Part shown: one piece after another, positions 28,326 to 37,772 of the stretch
How the letters are laid out: every line of letters starts with the position of its first letter
Position numbering within the stretch: position 1 is the first letter of the stretch
Assembly: GCF_014695715.1 (NCBI RefSeq)
Contig: NZ_JACJOT010000008.1
Location: 1,629,806-1,693,805 of the forward strand
Direction of reading: 5' to 3'
Source: Microcoleus sp. FACHB-68
GTDB lineage: Bacteria; Cyanobacteriota; Cyanobacteriia; Cyanobacteriales; Oscillatoriaceae
DNA length: 64,000 bases
The notes under the pieces: generated by a model
What the model was told of the DNA's origin: nothing
The model's input: only the letters and a program-made list of their open reading frames with translations
Databases searched by the model: none
Position numbers and translations under genes: made by a program

Positions 28326-29447
28326 TTAAAACTCCCTGGCCGCCGGCATAATTTGGGGTTCAGGCGCGAAAGCCAACCACAGGGGAAATTGCAATAACGC
28401 AAGATTAATTTGGTCTTCCGTTTCATCAATGATAATTAGCGGCATCTGACCATCTTTCACCAGCCGATCTGCTTTTTGCGCCAGGGGTTCAGCCGCCTCA
28501 AATAACACAACGCCCCGTTCTGGGCCAAAATCGCTGCGAGTAATACCCAGACAGTCTTGCAAGCCGCGACGCCATTCTCCCAGCCGTTCTGGTGTCGTAG
28601 CCAGAACTAGCGTCCGCAGACGATTGCCGTAAATCTGCCGCAATACCGAGATCGCAGAGGAAGCGATGAGAATATTTTGCAACCGGCTCCCCATACTCCG
28701 CAAGGCTCCCCGGCCTCCTTGAGTAAAAAACCAGTTAGAAATTCGCTCAGCGTGAATTGGCTCAAACGTACGGCGCAGTTGCCAAGCCGGGCCGTAATAA
28801 TCCGGCATCGTGCGATATTGGTCTAAAATGCGCCGAATTTGTTTGGCTTGCTCTTGAAATCCTTGCTCGGCAAACTTAGGCGATGAGGACTTTTGCTCGA
28901 CCCTAGCTTCTCTGACAGCTTGCTTTTGAGGAGTGGGTGCCGGCGGCGTTAGTTCTAACTGCTCAGCCGCACTGGCCAAATCCTGCAAGCTTCCCACCAA
29001 GTAGTCCTTAAAACCTTGAACCCGAATCGCCAAATCTTGAGAAGCGCCGGCAAAGGTTGTTCGCATCTCAGCACGGATGCGTTCTTGACGCCGTTCCAGT
29101 TGTTCTACGCTAATTTGCAACGCCTGCTTGCGCTGTTCTAGCTCACTCAAGCCTTCTTGGACGAGCCGGCCTAAAGCAGCTTGCGTGTCTGCCTGAGTTT
29201 GCAACAGTTGAGCGCGAGAGGTTTGCAACTTGGCAATTTCCTCTTTCAAGGTTTGTTCTTGCTGTTGCAATTCAGCCACTCGTTGCGCCAAAGTTGCCGC
29301 CTCATCAAGAGAAATTATTGCCGGCAGCTCAACCGGCAAATTTTCGCTATCTGACGCTGCCGGTGAACGTTGCTCCTCTGGCAAATCCACCGGCTCAATG
29401 GCTTGATCTTGTAACTCTTCTGGATGTTGGGTTTCGTCTGAACTCAT
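28326..29447 (-). CDS. DUF3086 coiled-coil protein
   Basis: 373 residues. Residues 1-50 are acidic and low-complexity. A long coiled coil (about 50-130, LAQRVAELQQQEQTLKEEIA) follows, then a linker and a C-terminal globular domain (about 195-370) that matches the cyanobacterial DUF3086 family as I recall it. No signal peptide or membrane span is seen. Function is not established. It sits between a DUF3119 gene and plsY on the same strand, downstream of an MlaE-type permease. Confidence 0.8.
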   Translation of the reverse strand: MSSDETQHPEELQDQAIEPVDLPEEQRSPAASDSENLPVELPAIISLDEAATLAQRVAELQQQEQTLKEEIAKLQTSRAQLLQTQADTQAALGRLVQEGLSELEQRKQALQISVEQLERRQERIRAEMRTTFAGASQDLAIRVQGFKDYLVGSLQDLASAAEQLELTPPAPTPQKQAVREARVEQKSSSPKFAEQGFQEQAKQIRRILDQYRTMPDYYGPAWQLRRTFEPIHAERISNWFFTQGGRGALRSMGSRLQNILIASSAISVLRQIYGNRLRTLVLATTPERLGEWRRGLQDCLGITRSDFGPERGVVLFEAAEPLAQKADRLVKDGQMPLIIIDETEDQINLALLQFPLWLAFAPEPQIMPAAREF

Positions 29448-29579
29448 AAATTAATAGGGCAATCCTGAAAATTTCAGGGAACGTGCGTCACCGAGTGCTC
29501 AGTGCCGAGCAGGAAACTCGTTTTCTTGTCTGGGCGGTCTGCCTAGCCTTCAATTGACTATCACAAAGCCGTCCCTACT

Positions 29580-29972
29580 TCACCGATTAATTGGGCAGCG
29601 CTCCTCCAAACAGGTTTGCAGCATCTTAGGGTCAAATAACACTGGCAAGAAGTGGATACTCTTGACTTCTTTAAAGTAAAACAGAATGGGGACAGCAGGC
29701 CAAAAAATCCGCCAATTTTGCCATTCCTGATAGGGAAAGCTGCGGATCAACTTTTCCGAACGATAGACATCTAAGGCTGTTTCTGTGAATCTCAGGCGAA
29801 TGGTAAGCGCCTGAAACATGAGAAACAAGCCAAAAATCGCAATCACGCTTGCCACCCAAGGTTGCACCAGTAAAAGGGGAAGGGGTGCGAACACTAAAAC
29901 CAGTGGCAGCGTATAGCTTGGAGCTAGTTCAACTGTCTGCGCTGGCAGGCGAGAAGATGTGGCAGTTGTCAC
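29580..29972 (-). CDS. DUF3119 membrane protein
   Basis: 130 residues with two adjacent hydrophobic segments (about 22-38 and 40-57, LVLVFAPLPLLLVQPWVASV), then a PH-like soluble part including TETALDVYRSEKLIRSFPY and KEVKSIHFLPVLFDP. This resembles the cyanobacterial DUF3119 family. Unknown function. It lies between mlaE and the DUF3086 gene in a four-gene minus-strand run, an association I recall from other cyanobacteria. Confidence 0.8.
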   Translation of the reverse strand: MTTATSSRLPAQTVELAPSYTLPLVLVFAPLPLLLVQPWVASVIAIFGLFLMFQALTIRLRFTETALDVYRSEKLIRSFPYQEWQNWRIFWPAVPILFYFKEVKSIHFLPVLFDPKMLQTCLEERCPINR

Positions 29973-30035
29973 TTTTCTTAAATTCCTTTGTCTGTAAAGT
30001 TACGTTACCTGATTTAATTCTAAAGGTTCAAGCCC

Positions 30036-30833
30036 TTACAAACCTTTCATCACAGCACTGCCGGTGCCGCGAAACATCAAGTAGGACAGAAAAAAGTTAA
30101 ACACAAAGATCGCCAGCAGGGAGGTAACAACTGCTGTCGTGGTGGACTGCCCAACGCCCTTAGCACCCCCCGTTGTCGTCAAACCCCAGCTGCACCCAAT
30201 CACGGCAATTAAAGAACCAAAGAAAATTCCTTTAAGGGCAGCACTGCAAATGTCCCAAATATCGAGGAAGTTACGAGCAGAACTTAAAAACATATTTTGG
30301 GAGATGCCGTACATATTCGTGGCGATCAACATTCCCCCTGCCATGCCGGTGATCAGACACAGGATGGTTAAAACCGGCAGCATGATGCAGCAAGCGATGA
30401 CGCGGGGAAGTACCAAATAATCAATCGGATCGGTTTTGAGGATATACAGCGCGTCTATTTGCTCGGTTACTTTCATCGTGCCAATTTCTGCAGCAAACGC
30501 TGAACCAACGCGCCCTGCTAAGATCACTGCTGTCAAAACTGGGCCAAGTTCACGGGCAAGGGAAATAGCGAGGACGCCACCCACCGCATTTGCCGCACCA
30601 AAGTTAATAAATTCTCGCGCTACCTGAATTGTGAACACCATGCCCACAAAGGCAGCCGTTAACAGGGCGATCAGCAAAGACTCTGGGCCAACTGCTGCCA
30701 TTTGGTCGAGGGTGTTGCGCCGGTGGATCTTGCCGGCAAACAGGTGAACAATAACTTGGCCACCCAGGAAAATCGCGGCGACTAACCGCTGACCCCATAA
30801 TCCCAAGTTAGAGCTAGTAACGCTTTCACTCAT
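30036..30833 (-). CDS. mlaE: MlaE-type lipid ABC transporter permease (Ycf63)
   Basis: 265-residue inner-membrane permease of the MlaE/DUF140 family, homologous to Ycf63 and plant TGD1. It moves phospholipid-like substrates between membranes with an ATPase (MlaF) and a substrate-binding MCE protein (MlaD), neither of which is in this window. Characteristic stretches are LARELGPVLTAVILAGRVGS, AAEIGTMKVTEQIDAL and LPRVIACCIMLPVLTILC. About five membrane spans. It is the first gene of the mlaE-DUF3119-DUF3086-plsY run. Confidence 0.92.
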   Translation of the reverse strand: MSESVTSSNLGLWGQRLVAAIFLGGQVIVHLFAGKIHRRNTLDQMAAVGPESLLIALLTAAFVGMVFTIQVAREFINFGAANAVGGVLAISLARELGPVLTAVILAGRVGSAFAAEIGTMKVTEQIDALYILKTDPIDYLVLPRVIACCIMLPVLTILCLITGMAGGMLIATNMYGISQNMFLSSARNFLDIWDICSAALKGIFFGSLIAVIGCSWGLTTTGGAKGVGQSTTTAVVTSLLAIFVFNFFLSYLMFRGTGSAVMKGL

Positions 30834-31243
30834 GTGATTTTAGATTTTAGGTTTTAGATTGGAAAGTTCAAGCCGCAGGACTATTGCAATCATTTTAAGT
30901 GCTGCATCTATTGGGCAAGTACCGATTGCGGTGATGAGACGGACACTCTAACATGGCACAAATCGTTTAACCGAACTCTACAAGTTTTTAAGGTTATCAC
31001 TGAAAAACATAACAAACGCCTGGAAATCTCTTTGTAGCTTTCTATGACGCTTCGCGCTTGTTGAATACAGCAGCTCGCTCACTGTGCCGGTGTTGCGAAT
31101 CACGTCCTAAAAAAGTTCGGGAATTGCGATTTCTCCTTACCAAAGAACCGAATCTCCCCATTCGGTTGCTTTTAATATATTAAAAACAAGCTCAATTGAG
31201 AGCGGTGAAACTCTTAAAAGAACAGGTAATGGAGGCAGCTACT
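30834..31243. other. Upstream region of mlaE and hsp20
   Basis: 410 bases between divergent genes. It holds one perfect 8-bp hairpin (31146-31167, listed separately) and the hsp20 leader. No CIRCE element (TTAGCACTC-N9-GAGTGCTAA) was found, so control by HrcA is not supported. Confidence 0.4.
31146..31167 (+). promoter_or_regulatory. Hairpin with CUCCCC loop upstream of hsp20
   Basis: Perfect 8-bp stem AACCGAAT/ATTCGGTT enclosing CTCCCC, followed by GCTTTTAATATATT. It lies about 75 bases before the hsp20 start. It could be an intrinsic terminator for antisense or upstream transcripts, or a leader structure whose pyrimidine loop can pair with the GGAGG ribosome site downstream. Neither is shown. 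Confidence 0.4.
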
Positions 31244-31684
31244 ATGGCACTCATTCGTTGGGAACCTTTCCGCGAGATTGATAGCTTGCAACGGGAAATG
31301 AACCGGCTGTTTGATACCCTCACCCCGGCTGCTGATGGACGCACCAATGGCGTTGCCTTTATTCCCGCAGCGGAAATGCAGGAAACTCCGGAAGCGATTC
31401 ACTTGAAATTAGAAGTTCCTGGCTTAGAAGCTAAGGATTTAGATGTGCAAGTTACGGCAGAAGCCGTTGCCATTAGCGGAGAACGCCGGAGTGAAGCCAA
31501 AACAGAAGAAAATGGCATGATGCGCTCTGAATTCCGCTACGGTAAATTTCAACGCGTGATTCCTTTGCCAGGGCGGGTTCAAAATAACCAAGTTCAAGCC
31601 GAATATAAAGACGGCATTCTTCAGCTAACGCTTCCTAAAGCTGAAGAAGAAAAGAACCGCGTTGTTAAAGTTAATTTGGGTTAA
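31244..31684 (+). CDS. hspA: Small heat-shock protein, Hsp20/alpha-crystallin family
   Basis: 146 residues. Holds unfolding proteins and, in cyanobacteria, stabilises thylakoid membranes under heat. The start MALIRWEPFREIDSLQREMN is typical of cyanobacterial Hsp17-type proteins; the alpha-crystallin domain spans about 40-135 and ends with YKDGILQLTLPKAEEEK. GGAGG lies 9 bases before this ATG; an in-frame start 16 codons upstream (31196) would cover the ribosome site and is rejected. A strong terminator lies about 105 bases downstream. Confidence 0.93.
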   Translation: MALIRWEPFREIDSLQREMNRLFDTLTPAADGRTNGVAFIPAAEMQETPEAIHLKLEVPGLEAKDLDVQVTAEAVAISGERRSEAKTEENGMMRSEFRYGKFQRVIPLPGRVQNNQVQAEYKDGILQLTLPKAEEEKNRVVKVNLG

Positions 31685-31723
31685 ACGTTGGTCGGTTAAC
31701 CCTGAGTGGTAAGGTTTGATTTG

Positions 31724-31745
31724 GGGGCGAGAAGTCTTTCGCCCC
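31724..31745 (+). terminator. Hairpin after hsp20
   Basis: GGGGCGA/TCGCCCC 7-bp stem, 8-base loop, about 40 bases after the stop codon. It has no U-run, so it is probably an accessory or RNA-stabilising structure. Confidence 0.5.
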
Positions 31746-31788
31746 TTGAAAGATTCCAACTTCTGAACACAACTTAAGATAAATAGCC

Positions 31789-31825
31789 AACAGCCCCAGA
31801 AAATTTTCTAGGGCTGTTTTATTTT
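31789..31825 (+). terminator. Rho-independent terminator of hsp20
   Basis: AACAGCCC pairs with GGGCTGTT around an inner palindrome (AGAAAATTTTCT), directly followed by TTTATTTT. Confidence 0.85.
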
Positions 31826-32194
31826 GAATTGATGGGACGATAAATCGCCACTTGCCTATTTGGGTGAGGGCAGTAAGCCTAGCAATTCTGAAGATTTATA
31901 GAAGATTCACTTAAATCATTTTTTAGGTAGATACAATCTTTCAAACCACGTAGAGCAATTCCTTGTACTGCGGGGATAACGTTGCCCATTTATAAAGATT
32001 CCTGGGATTAAAGTCAATAAATATTATTAATTGCCAATAAAAATAAAAAGCGGATCTGGCTAGTAAAACGCTTTGATCCTTATTTGATAAAAGTTTCGGC
32101 TGATGGGTTCGCCAAAATAGCTGGGAATGATGATTTAATTGCGGAATGTGGGTTTTATAAGAAGCAGAATCTATATATAGACGGTTGACAAAAC
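31826..32194. other. Intergenic region before the MASE1 kinase
   Basis: About 370 AT-rich bases with no supportable gene. A minus-strand frame at 31941-32210 overlaps the kinase start and has no family features. Nothing else seen. Confidence 0.35.
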
Positions 32195-34183
32195 ATGAAG
32201 CATTACTCATGGCCTAATTGGTCACTATGGCTAACCAAAGTGCTGGTTGTCGCGACTGTCTACTATGCTGCAGCGATCTTCGCGCGCTCACTCGCGGAGC
32301 AACCTGGGACTGTTATGCCGGTGTGGCCGGCATCTGGAATTTCCTTAGCAGCAGTCATCCTGCTGGGATATGAAGTTTGGCCGGGAATTTGGCTAGGTCA
32401 GTTTTTAGAAGCGATAACGGCTTTATTGAGTGAAGCAAATGCCCCTCCAGTTGCCACGTCCATTGCCCTCTCGGCATTTATGGGAGTCGTGGTGACAGTG
32501 CCTTATGTGTTGGGCAGCTTTTTGCTGCGTCGGTTTGTGGGACACCAAAATTTGCTGGATCGGGCAGCGGATGTTTTTAAGTTTGTGGCGCTGGGAGCTA
32601 TTTTCATCTGCGCGGTGAGCGCAACGCTTGGTTCAACCAGTTTGTGTTTGGCCGGCATCTGTAGCTGGGATACCTACGGACAAACCTGGGCTACGTGGTT
32701 TTTAGGAGATACCGTTGGAATTTTGGTTGTGGCACCGGCACTGCTGATTTGGATCCGTCCGATTTCAAATTTGAGATTTTCGACTTTACCATCCTATCTA
32801 AAATCTGCAATTGCACATCCCAAGTTTTTTGAGGCTGTACTGCTGTTGGTACTACTGGTAAGTATTTGCCAAGTGGCGTTCGGCGGCGGTTATCCGGTGG
32901 CTTATTTAGTCATTCCCTGTTTAGTCTGGGCTGCTTTTCGATTTGGCCAGCGTGGTGCAACGTTATTAATTCTGATCGTGTCGAGTAGCGCGATTTGGGG
33001 GACGGTTCACGGTCATGGGCCATTTATCCGGGAGTCACTCAACGAATCTCTGCTGTTATTGCAGTGTTTTGTCGGGGTTATTGCGGTAACAACGATAATT
33101 TTGGCGGCAGTGATTGTAGAACGCGAGCAGGCGGAGGCTAGCTTGCAACGGGCGAATGAGCTGCTAGAACAAAGAGTTGAGGAGCGCACGGCTGCTTTAA
33201 TGCTGGCAAATGAAGCGTTGCAGCAGTCGGAGGTTGAATTGAGAGAAAAAGCGAGCCAGATCGAACGAGCGATGCGGGAGTTGCAGCTGACTCAATCTCA
33301 ACTAATTCAGACGGAAAAAATGTCTTCTTTAGGGCAGTTGGTTGCCGGTGTGGCTCACGAAATTAATAATCCGGTGAGCTTTATTTATGGCAATGTGACG
33401 CCGGCAAAGCAATATATTGACGACTTGTTACACTTGCTGCAGCTTTACCGGCAGCATTATCCAAATCCAACCATAGACATTCTAGAGTTATCGAGGGAGA
33501 TGGATTTGGAGTTTATTTTAGAAGATTTGCCGAAGCTATTAACTTCGATGAAAATGGGAGCGGATCGCATTCGGTCAATTGTTTTATCGCTGCGAAATTT
33601 TTCCCGTTTAGATGAATCAGAAATGAAGCCGGTTGATATTCATGAGGGGTTAGATAGTACACTGCTGCTGTTGCAAAATCGCTTGAAAGCAGATGCCGGC
33701 AATCGTGAGATTCAAATTATTAAAGAGTATGGTAACTTGCCCTCTGTGGAGTGTTATGCCGGCCAACTTAATCAAGTTTTTATGAATTTGCTTGCCAATG
33801 CAATTGATGCGCTGGAAAAGAAAGACGCTCCTCGGATTATTACGATTAGCACTTCTGTGAAGATTAGAGAGGCAGAAGAGACGCAAAAAAAAGAATCTTC
33901 CATCTCTAATCCCCAAGTTGTGATTCGGATAGCAGATAATGGAATAGGGATGGCGGAACATCTGCAAAAACGCCTTTTCGATCCGTTCTTTACCACAAAG
34001 CCGGTGGGCAAAGGAACGGGTTTGGGTTTGTCAATTAGTTATCAGATTGTTGTTGAAAAACACAAGGGTCAATTACGGTGTATTTCCAAACCCATGCAGG
34101 GAACAGAGTTTATCATTGAAATTCCTATTCAGCAATCTTCTAGTAAGTTGTTGAGTCGTTCCTGTGCTTTACCGTTGGGTTAG
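32195..34183 (+). CDS. MASE1-domain sensor histidine kinase
   Basis: 662 residues. About eight membrane spans in residues 1-305 form a MASE1 sensor region (AEQPGTVMPVWPASGISLAA). A coiled coil covers about 308-370. The kinase follows, with His388 in VAGVAHEINNPVS, NQVFMNLLANAID, RIADNGIGM, DPFFTTKPVGKGTGLGLSIS. No receiver domain or cognate regulator is adjacent. The kinase half is closely related over about 270 residues to the multi-PAS kinase at 17-21 kb, including a shared insert of about 35 residues after the H box (YRQHYPNP/YRQSYPKP). MASE1 ligands are mostly unknown; in E. coli DgcE a MASE1 region binds flavin and GTP-type signals, which need not hold here. Confidence 0.9.
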   Translation: MKHYSWPNWSLWLTKVLVVATVYYAAAIFARSLAEQPGTVMPVWPASGISLAAVILLGYEVWPGIWLGQFLEAITALLSEANAPPVATSIALSAFMGVVVTVPYVLGSFLLRRFVGHQNLLDRAADVFKFVALGAIFICAVSATLGSTSLCLAGICSWDTYGQTWATWFLGDTVGILVVAPALLIWIRPISNLRFSTLPSYLKSAIAHPKFFEAVLLLVLLVSICQVAFGGGYPVAYLVIPCLVWAAFRFGQRGATLLILIVSSSAIWGTVHGHGPFIRESLNESLLLLQCFVGVIAVTTIILAAVIVEREQAEASLQRANELLEQRVEERTAALMLANEALQQSEVELREKASQIERAMRELQLTQSQLIQTEKMSSLGQLVAGVAHEINNPVSFIYGNVTPAKQYIDDLLHLLQLYRQHYPNPTIDILELSREMDLEFILEDLPKLLTSMKMGADRIRSIVLSLRNFSRLDESEMKPVDIHEGLDSTLLLLQNRLKADAGNREIQIIKEYGNLPSVECYAGQLNQVFMNLLANAIDALEKKDAPRIITISTSVKIREAEETQKKESSISNPQVVIRIADNGIGMAEHLQKRLFDPFFTTKPVGKGTGLGLSISYQIVVEKHKGQLRCISKPMQGTEFIIEIPIQQSSSKLLSRSCALPLG

Positions 34184-35062
34184 CATTGGGAAAAGTAAGT
34201 TTTCAAGTGAGCAAGAATTTGATCAATTAAAGGAATGCCAGATAGAAGACTGCCGGCTAAAACAAGTTTTTGAGTAAATTGGCACACACTCCAAAGCGGG
34301 TGGCGTTTCACAGGCGAGCGCTACTATTCGCGTCATCTTCTGTGGTAAAAAACTTAGGCGTTCCGGGACGATGTTCTTCAGTTAATATTTGGGTAATGAA
34401 TGGCACCCACTTTTTATCACTGACTTTTTAGCTGCGGCTGCTTCCAGTTGCGCTGTAGCCACTGCCCACCTCGTCCGCCACAAGCGCACCTGAACCCGTT
34501 CCAGTTGTCATGGGTTGCGAATTTGGGTATCACTCAACGCCTGAAGCAGCCAAGAGCAGTTGTGCCGGCCTGACTAGAACTCCTATCCCAAGCTCATCTC
34601 TGGTAGGTTACTTTCGCCAGAGCGCACTAGCTCCTGTGGCCCTTGTCCTTTAACTATGTTTACTTTTATAGCGTTCAAGCCTTGTTAGGCTGGTAACAAC
34701 CAGATAAATTCGTAATAGGTCGCTTGGTATTGAGCCTGAGTGATCGAGCTACACGACTCTATTTTCTATTGAGTAACTTTCCCGGTACTCCTTATTGATG
34801 GATAGTGTTAATTTGGTTGTCAACCCGCGTTCGCCCTAAGTTGAGCGAGAGATTATCTTAATTAAGGGGCTTCAAATTCATATCATCCGAGTCCGGCAAT
34901 CACGTTGCTCACACAGAGTTTGACCGTCACCAGGTTCAAGGAACACTCACATTGGCGCGTGCCCAGCATTGCTTCGGCATTCACCGATCGCTTTGACTTG
35001 TACTTGAGCGAAACTTTGTGCCGAAGCGTGGGTTATCCTGCACCCTGTGAGGGGTTATTACT
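34184..35062. other. 879-bp stretch without a recognisable gene
   Basis: No frame of convincing length on either strand. On the minus strand 34308-34406 reads VPFITQILTEEHRPGTPKFF and continues with acidic residues to a stop; its composition is protein-like, and neighbouring frames carry short Gly/Ser-rich pieces. This looks like gene debris. No tRNA, 6S or tmRNA signature was found. The 3' end serves as leader of the cyclase gene (GTGAGGGG about 10 bases before its ATG). Confidence 0.35.
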
Positions 35063-37645
35063 ATGACATTTTCCGATGCTGGTAGCGTTCTGGCCACATT
35101 GACTCAAGCCAATCGCATGGGTGCCCTAGCCCGTCGCGTTAAAAATCTGCCAGTTGCCGAATTTGTCTGCCTGCTCGATTTTATTACCGCCGAATTTCAA
35201 CAGTTTCTCCGGGCGATTGAGCTGATCAACAACGAAGCCCTGGAAACGATGCTTGAGCAGCTGCTGGATGCCTTTACGCTGAAAATTGGCCAAATCATCC
35301 AAGCGGATCGTACGACTATCTTTTTAGTTGACACCGAAAAACGCCAATTATGGTCTAAACTCACTCCCAGCGAAAATGGCAAGCCGCTAGAAATCCGCAT
35401 TCCGCTGAATGTTGGAATTGCCGGCCATGTGGCCACCACCGGCGAATGTCTGAATATTGCAGACGTTAGCACGCATGAATTATTCAACAAAGAAGTTGAC
35501 GAACATCCGGGCTATTACACCCGCAACTTGCTGTGCATCCCAATTTTTAGTAACAAACACCCGAATCAAGTGGTGGCGGTGGTGCAGCTGTTAAATAAAG
35601 CCGGTGATGTGCCGTTTGATAGTGAGGATGAGGAGGAATTTCGCACCTTTGCCAACTCGATTGGCATTATCTTAGAAAGCTGTCAGTCTTTTTATGTGGC
35701 TGCCCGGAATCAGCGGGGGGTTTCCGCCCTTCTGAAGGCGACATCTTCACTGGGCCAAAGTCTGGATCTGGAAGCGACGCTGCGTTCTGTGATGGATCAA
35801 GCCCGCGATCTGATGCAGGCGGATCGCAGTACCCTGTTTTTGCTCAGTCAAGAAACTGGGGAACTGTGGACAAAGGTGGCGAAGGCGGATGGCAGAACGA
35901 TGATGGAAATCCGCATTCCTGCCAATAAAGGAATCGCCGGCTATGTGGCTTCTACCGGCGCAACGCTCAATATTACGGATGCTTATCAAGATCCCCGTTT
36001 TGATCCGAGTACCGACAAGCGCACCGGCTACCGCACTCGCACGATTTTGTGTATGCCGGTGTATAACTCGTCGGGTAACTTGATTGGGGTGACTCAACTA
36101 ATTAATAAGAACCAAGGCAGTTTCACCAGTTCTGATGAAGCGTTTATGCGGGCTTTTAACGCTCAAGCCGGCATCGCCCTTGAAAATGCCCAGCTATTTG
36201 AGAGTGTTTTGATCGAGAAGCAATATCAGAAAGACATCTTGCAAAGTCTATCTGACGCGGTGATCTCTACAGATATGCAAGGCCGGATTGTAACGATTAA
36301 TGAAGCAGCGCTGGAGTTACTAGGTTGCCCTGTGCGAATAGAAGCCGGTAAACACCGGCACCTGTGGGAACAGAAGCTTGTTGACCGATTCCTTTGGGAG
36401 GTTGTGCCTATTGAGAATCTGCGATGGCGCTTACAAGACAGTCTAACAACAGGTTCTAGGCACTATGTACCTGAGCAAAATTTAGTTCTAGGGCTATACA
36501 CAGATCCTCCAAAATTGCCCCCAGACTCTGGAGAAGTTTCCAAACTCTACATCCTAGCCCTTCCGGATCGCATCCACCCGGACATCTATATTCCTTGGAA
36601 CCAACTGATTTGGGATGCCGGTGATGTCCAAACTCCCACCCAACTCTTTAAAGATCAGGTGACACACATCGAACGCAGTATCAATCTCACCGTCAACCCC
36701 CTCACCAATCCTGAAGGAGGCGTGCGAGGCGGTTTAGTCGTCCTTGAAGACATCAGCCGCGAAAAACGGATGAAAACGACCATGTACCGCTACATGACTC
36801 CAGGTGTGGCAGAACGAGTCATGGCGCTGGGTGAGGACTCCCTCATGGTGGGCGAACGCAAAGAAGTTTCTATTTTATTTTCCGACATCCGAGGATACAC
36901 GACTCTTACAGAAAACCTTGGGGCGACGGAAGTGGTAATGCTGCTAAATCAGTATTTTGAAACAATGGTGGAGGCGGTGTTTAACCACGAAGGCACTTTG
37001 GATAAATTTATCGGTGATGCCCTAATGGCCGTTTTTGGGGCACCCCTGCCCCTGGAAAACCACGCGAGGATGGCTGTTGAGTCAGCATTAGATATGCGCC
37101 GGCGGTTGGTCGAATTTAACAAAAAGCGCATTATTGAAGCCCAGCCGCAAATTCATATTGGCATTGGCATTAGTTCGGGAGATGTGGTGTCAGGCAATAT
37201 TGGGTCGCAAAAACGCATGGACTACACCGTTATTGGTGATGGCGTTAACTTAAGTTCTCGCCTAGAAAGTGTGACGAAAGAGTATAATTGCGATATTATT
37301 TTAAGCGAATATACTTATGAACTCTGTAGCGATGAGATCTGGGTACGCGAGTTAGACAAAATTCGCGTAAAGGGTAAAAATGAAGCGGTGAGTATTTATG
37401 AATTAATTGGTGATCGCCGGCAGCCTCTAGACAGCGCCACTGAAAAGTTTTTACAACTCTACAAAGATGGCCGCGCTGCTTACATGGCGAGGGATTTTCA
37501 GCAAGCAATTGTTTACTTTGAATTGGCGGCACAAATTCGAGAAAAAGACCGTGCGGTAGCCATTCATTTGGAACGCTGCCACAATTATCTTAAAAACCCT
37601 CCTCCTGAGTCTTGGAATGGGGTGCATACGATGACAACGAAGTAA
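35063..37645 (+). CDS. cyaB: GAF-GAF-PAS class III adenylate cyclase (CyaB type)
   Basis: 860 residues, essentially the length and plan of Anabaena CyaB1. Two GAF domains (about 50-215 and 230-385) each carry the cyclic-nucleotide-binding NKxnFx3DE signature: NKAGDVPFDSEDE and NKNQGSFTSSDE. A PAS-like region runs about 390-570. The catalytic domain (about 590-775) has metal Asp608 (ILFSDIRGYTTL), adenine-contacting Lys648 with second metal Asp652 (LDKFIGDALMAVFG), and TVIGDGVNLSSRLES with the transition-state Asn and Arg. A helical, TPR-like tail ends the protein. In the family cAMP binds a GAF domain and activates cyclisation (positive feedback). Dimeric, soluble. Confidence 0.93.
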   Translation: MTFSDAGSVLATLTQANRMGALARRVKNLPVAEFVCLLDFITAEFQQFLRAIELINNEALETMLEQLLDAFTLKIGQIIQADRTTIFLVDTEKRQLWSKLTPSENGKPLEIRIPLNVGIAGHVATTGECLNIADVSTHELFNKEVDEHPGYYTRNLLCIPIFSNKHPNQVVAVVQLLNKAGDVPFDSEDEEEFRTFANSIGIILESCQSFYVAARNQRGVSALLKATSSLGQSLDLEATLRSVMDQARDLMQADRSTLFLLSQETGELWTKVAKADGRTMMEIRIPANKGIAGYVASTGATLNITDAYQDPRFDPSTDKRTGYRTRTILCMPVYNSSGNLIGVTQLINKNQGSFTSSDEAFMRAFNAQAGIALENAQLFESVLIEKQYQKDILQSLSDAVISTDMQGRIVTINEAALELLGCPVRIEAGKHRHLWEQKLVDRFLWEVVPIENLRWRLQDSLTTGSRHYVPEQNLVLGLYTDPPKLPPDSGEVSKLYILALPDRIHPDIYIPWNQLIWDAGDVQTPTQLFKDQVTHIERSINLTVNPLTNPEGGVRGGLVVLEDISREKRMKTTMYRYMTPGVAERVMALGEDSLMVGERKEVSILFSDIRGYTTLTENLGATEVVMLLNQYFETMVEAVFNHEGTLDKFIGDALMAVFGAPLPLENHARMAVESALDMRRRLVEFNKKRIIEAQPQIHIGIGISSGDVVSGNIGSQKRMDYTVIGDGVNLSSRLESVTKEYNCDIILSEYTYELCSDEIWVRELDKIRVKGKNEAVSIYELIGDRRQPLDSATEKFLQLYKDGRAAYMARDFQQAIVYFELAAQIREKDRAVAIHLERCHNYLKNPPPESWNGVHTMTTK

Positions 37646-37772
37646 AGGGCAAAGGAAATTTTTCTAGAGGCAGATTTTGTAGAAATTAGGCCGGCTCAGA
37701 AAATTTGGGGTTTAAATTGGAAAGGAGTGACTATTGTAACTCCCGTATAGTCCATAAATCGGCTAATAACCT

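Noticed and set aside
31941..32210. 89-codon minus-strand frame overlapping the MASE1 kinase start
   Set aside because: No recognisable features and overlaps a solid gene's start.
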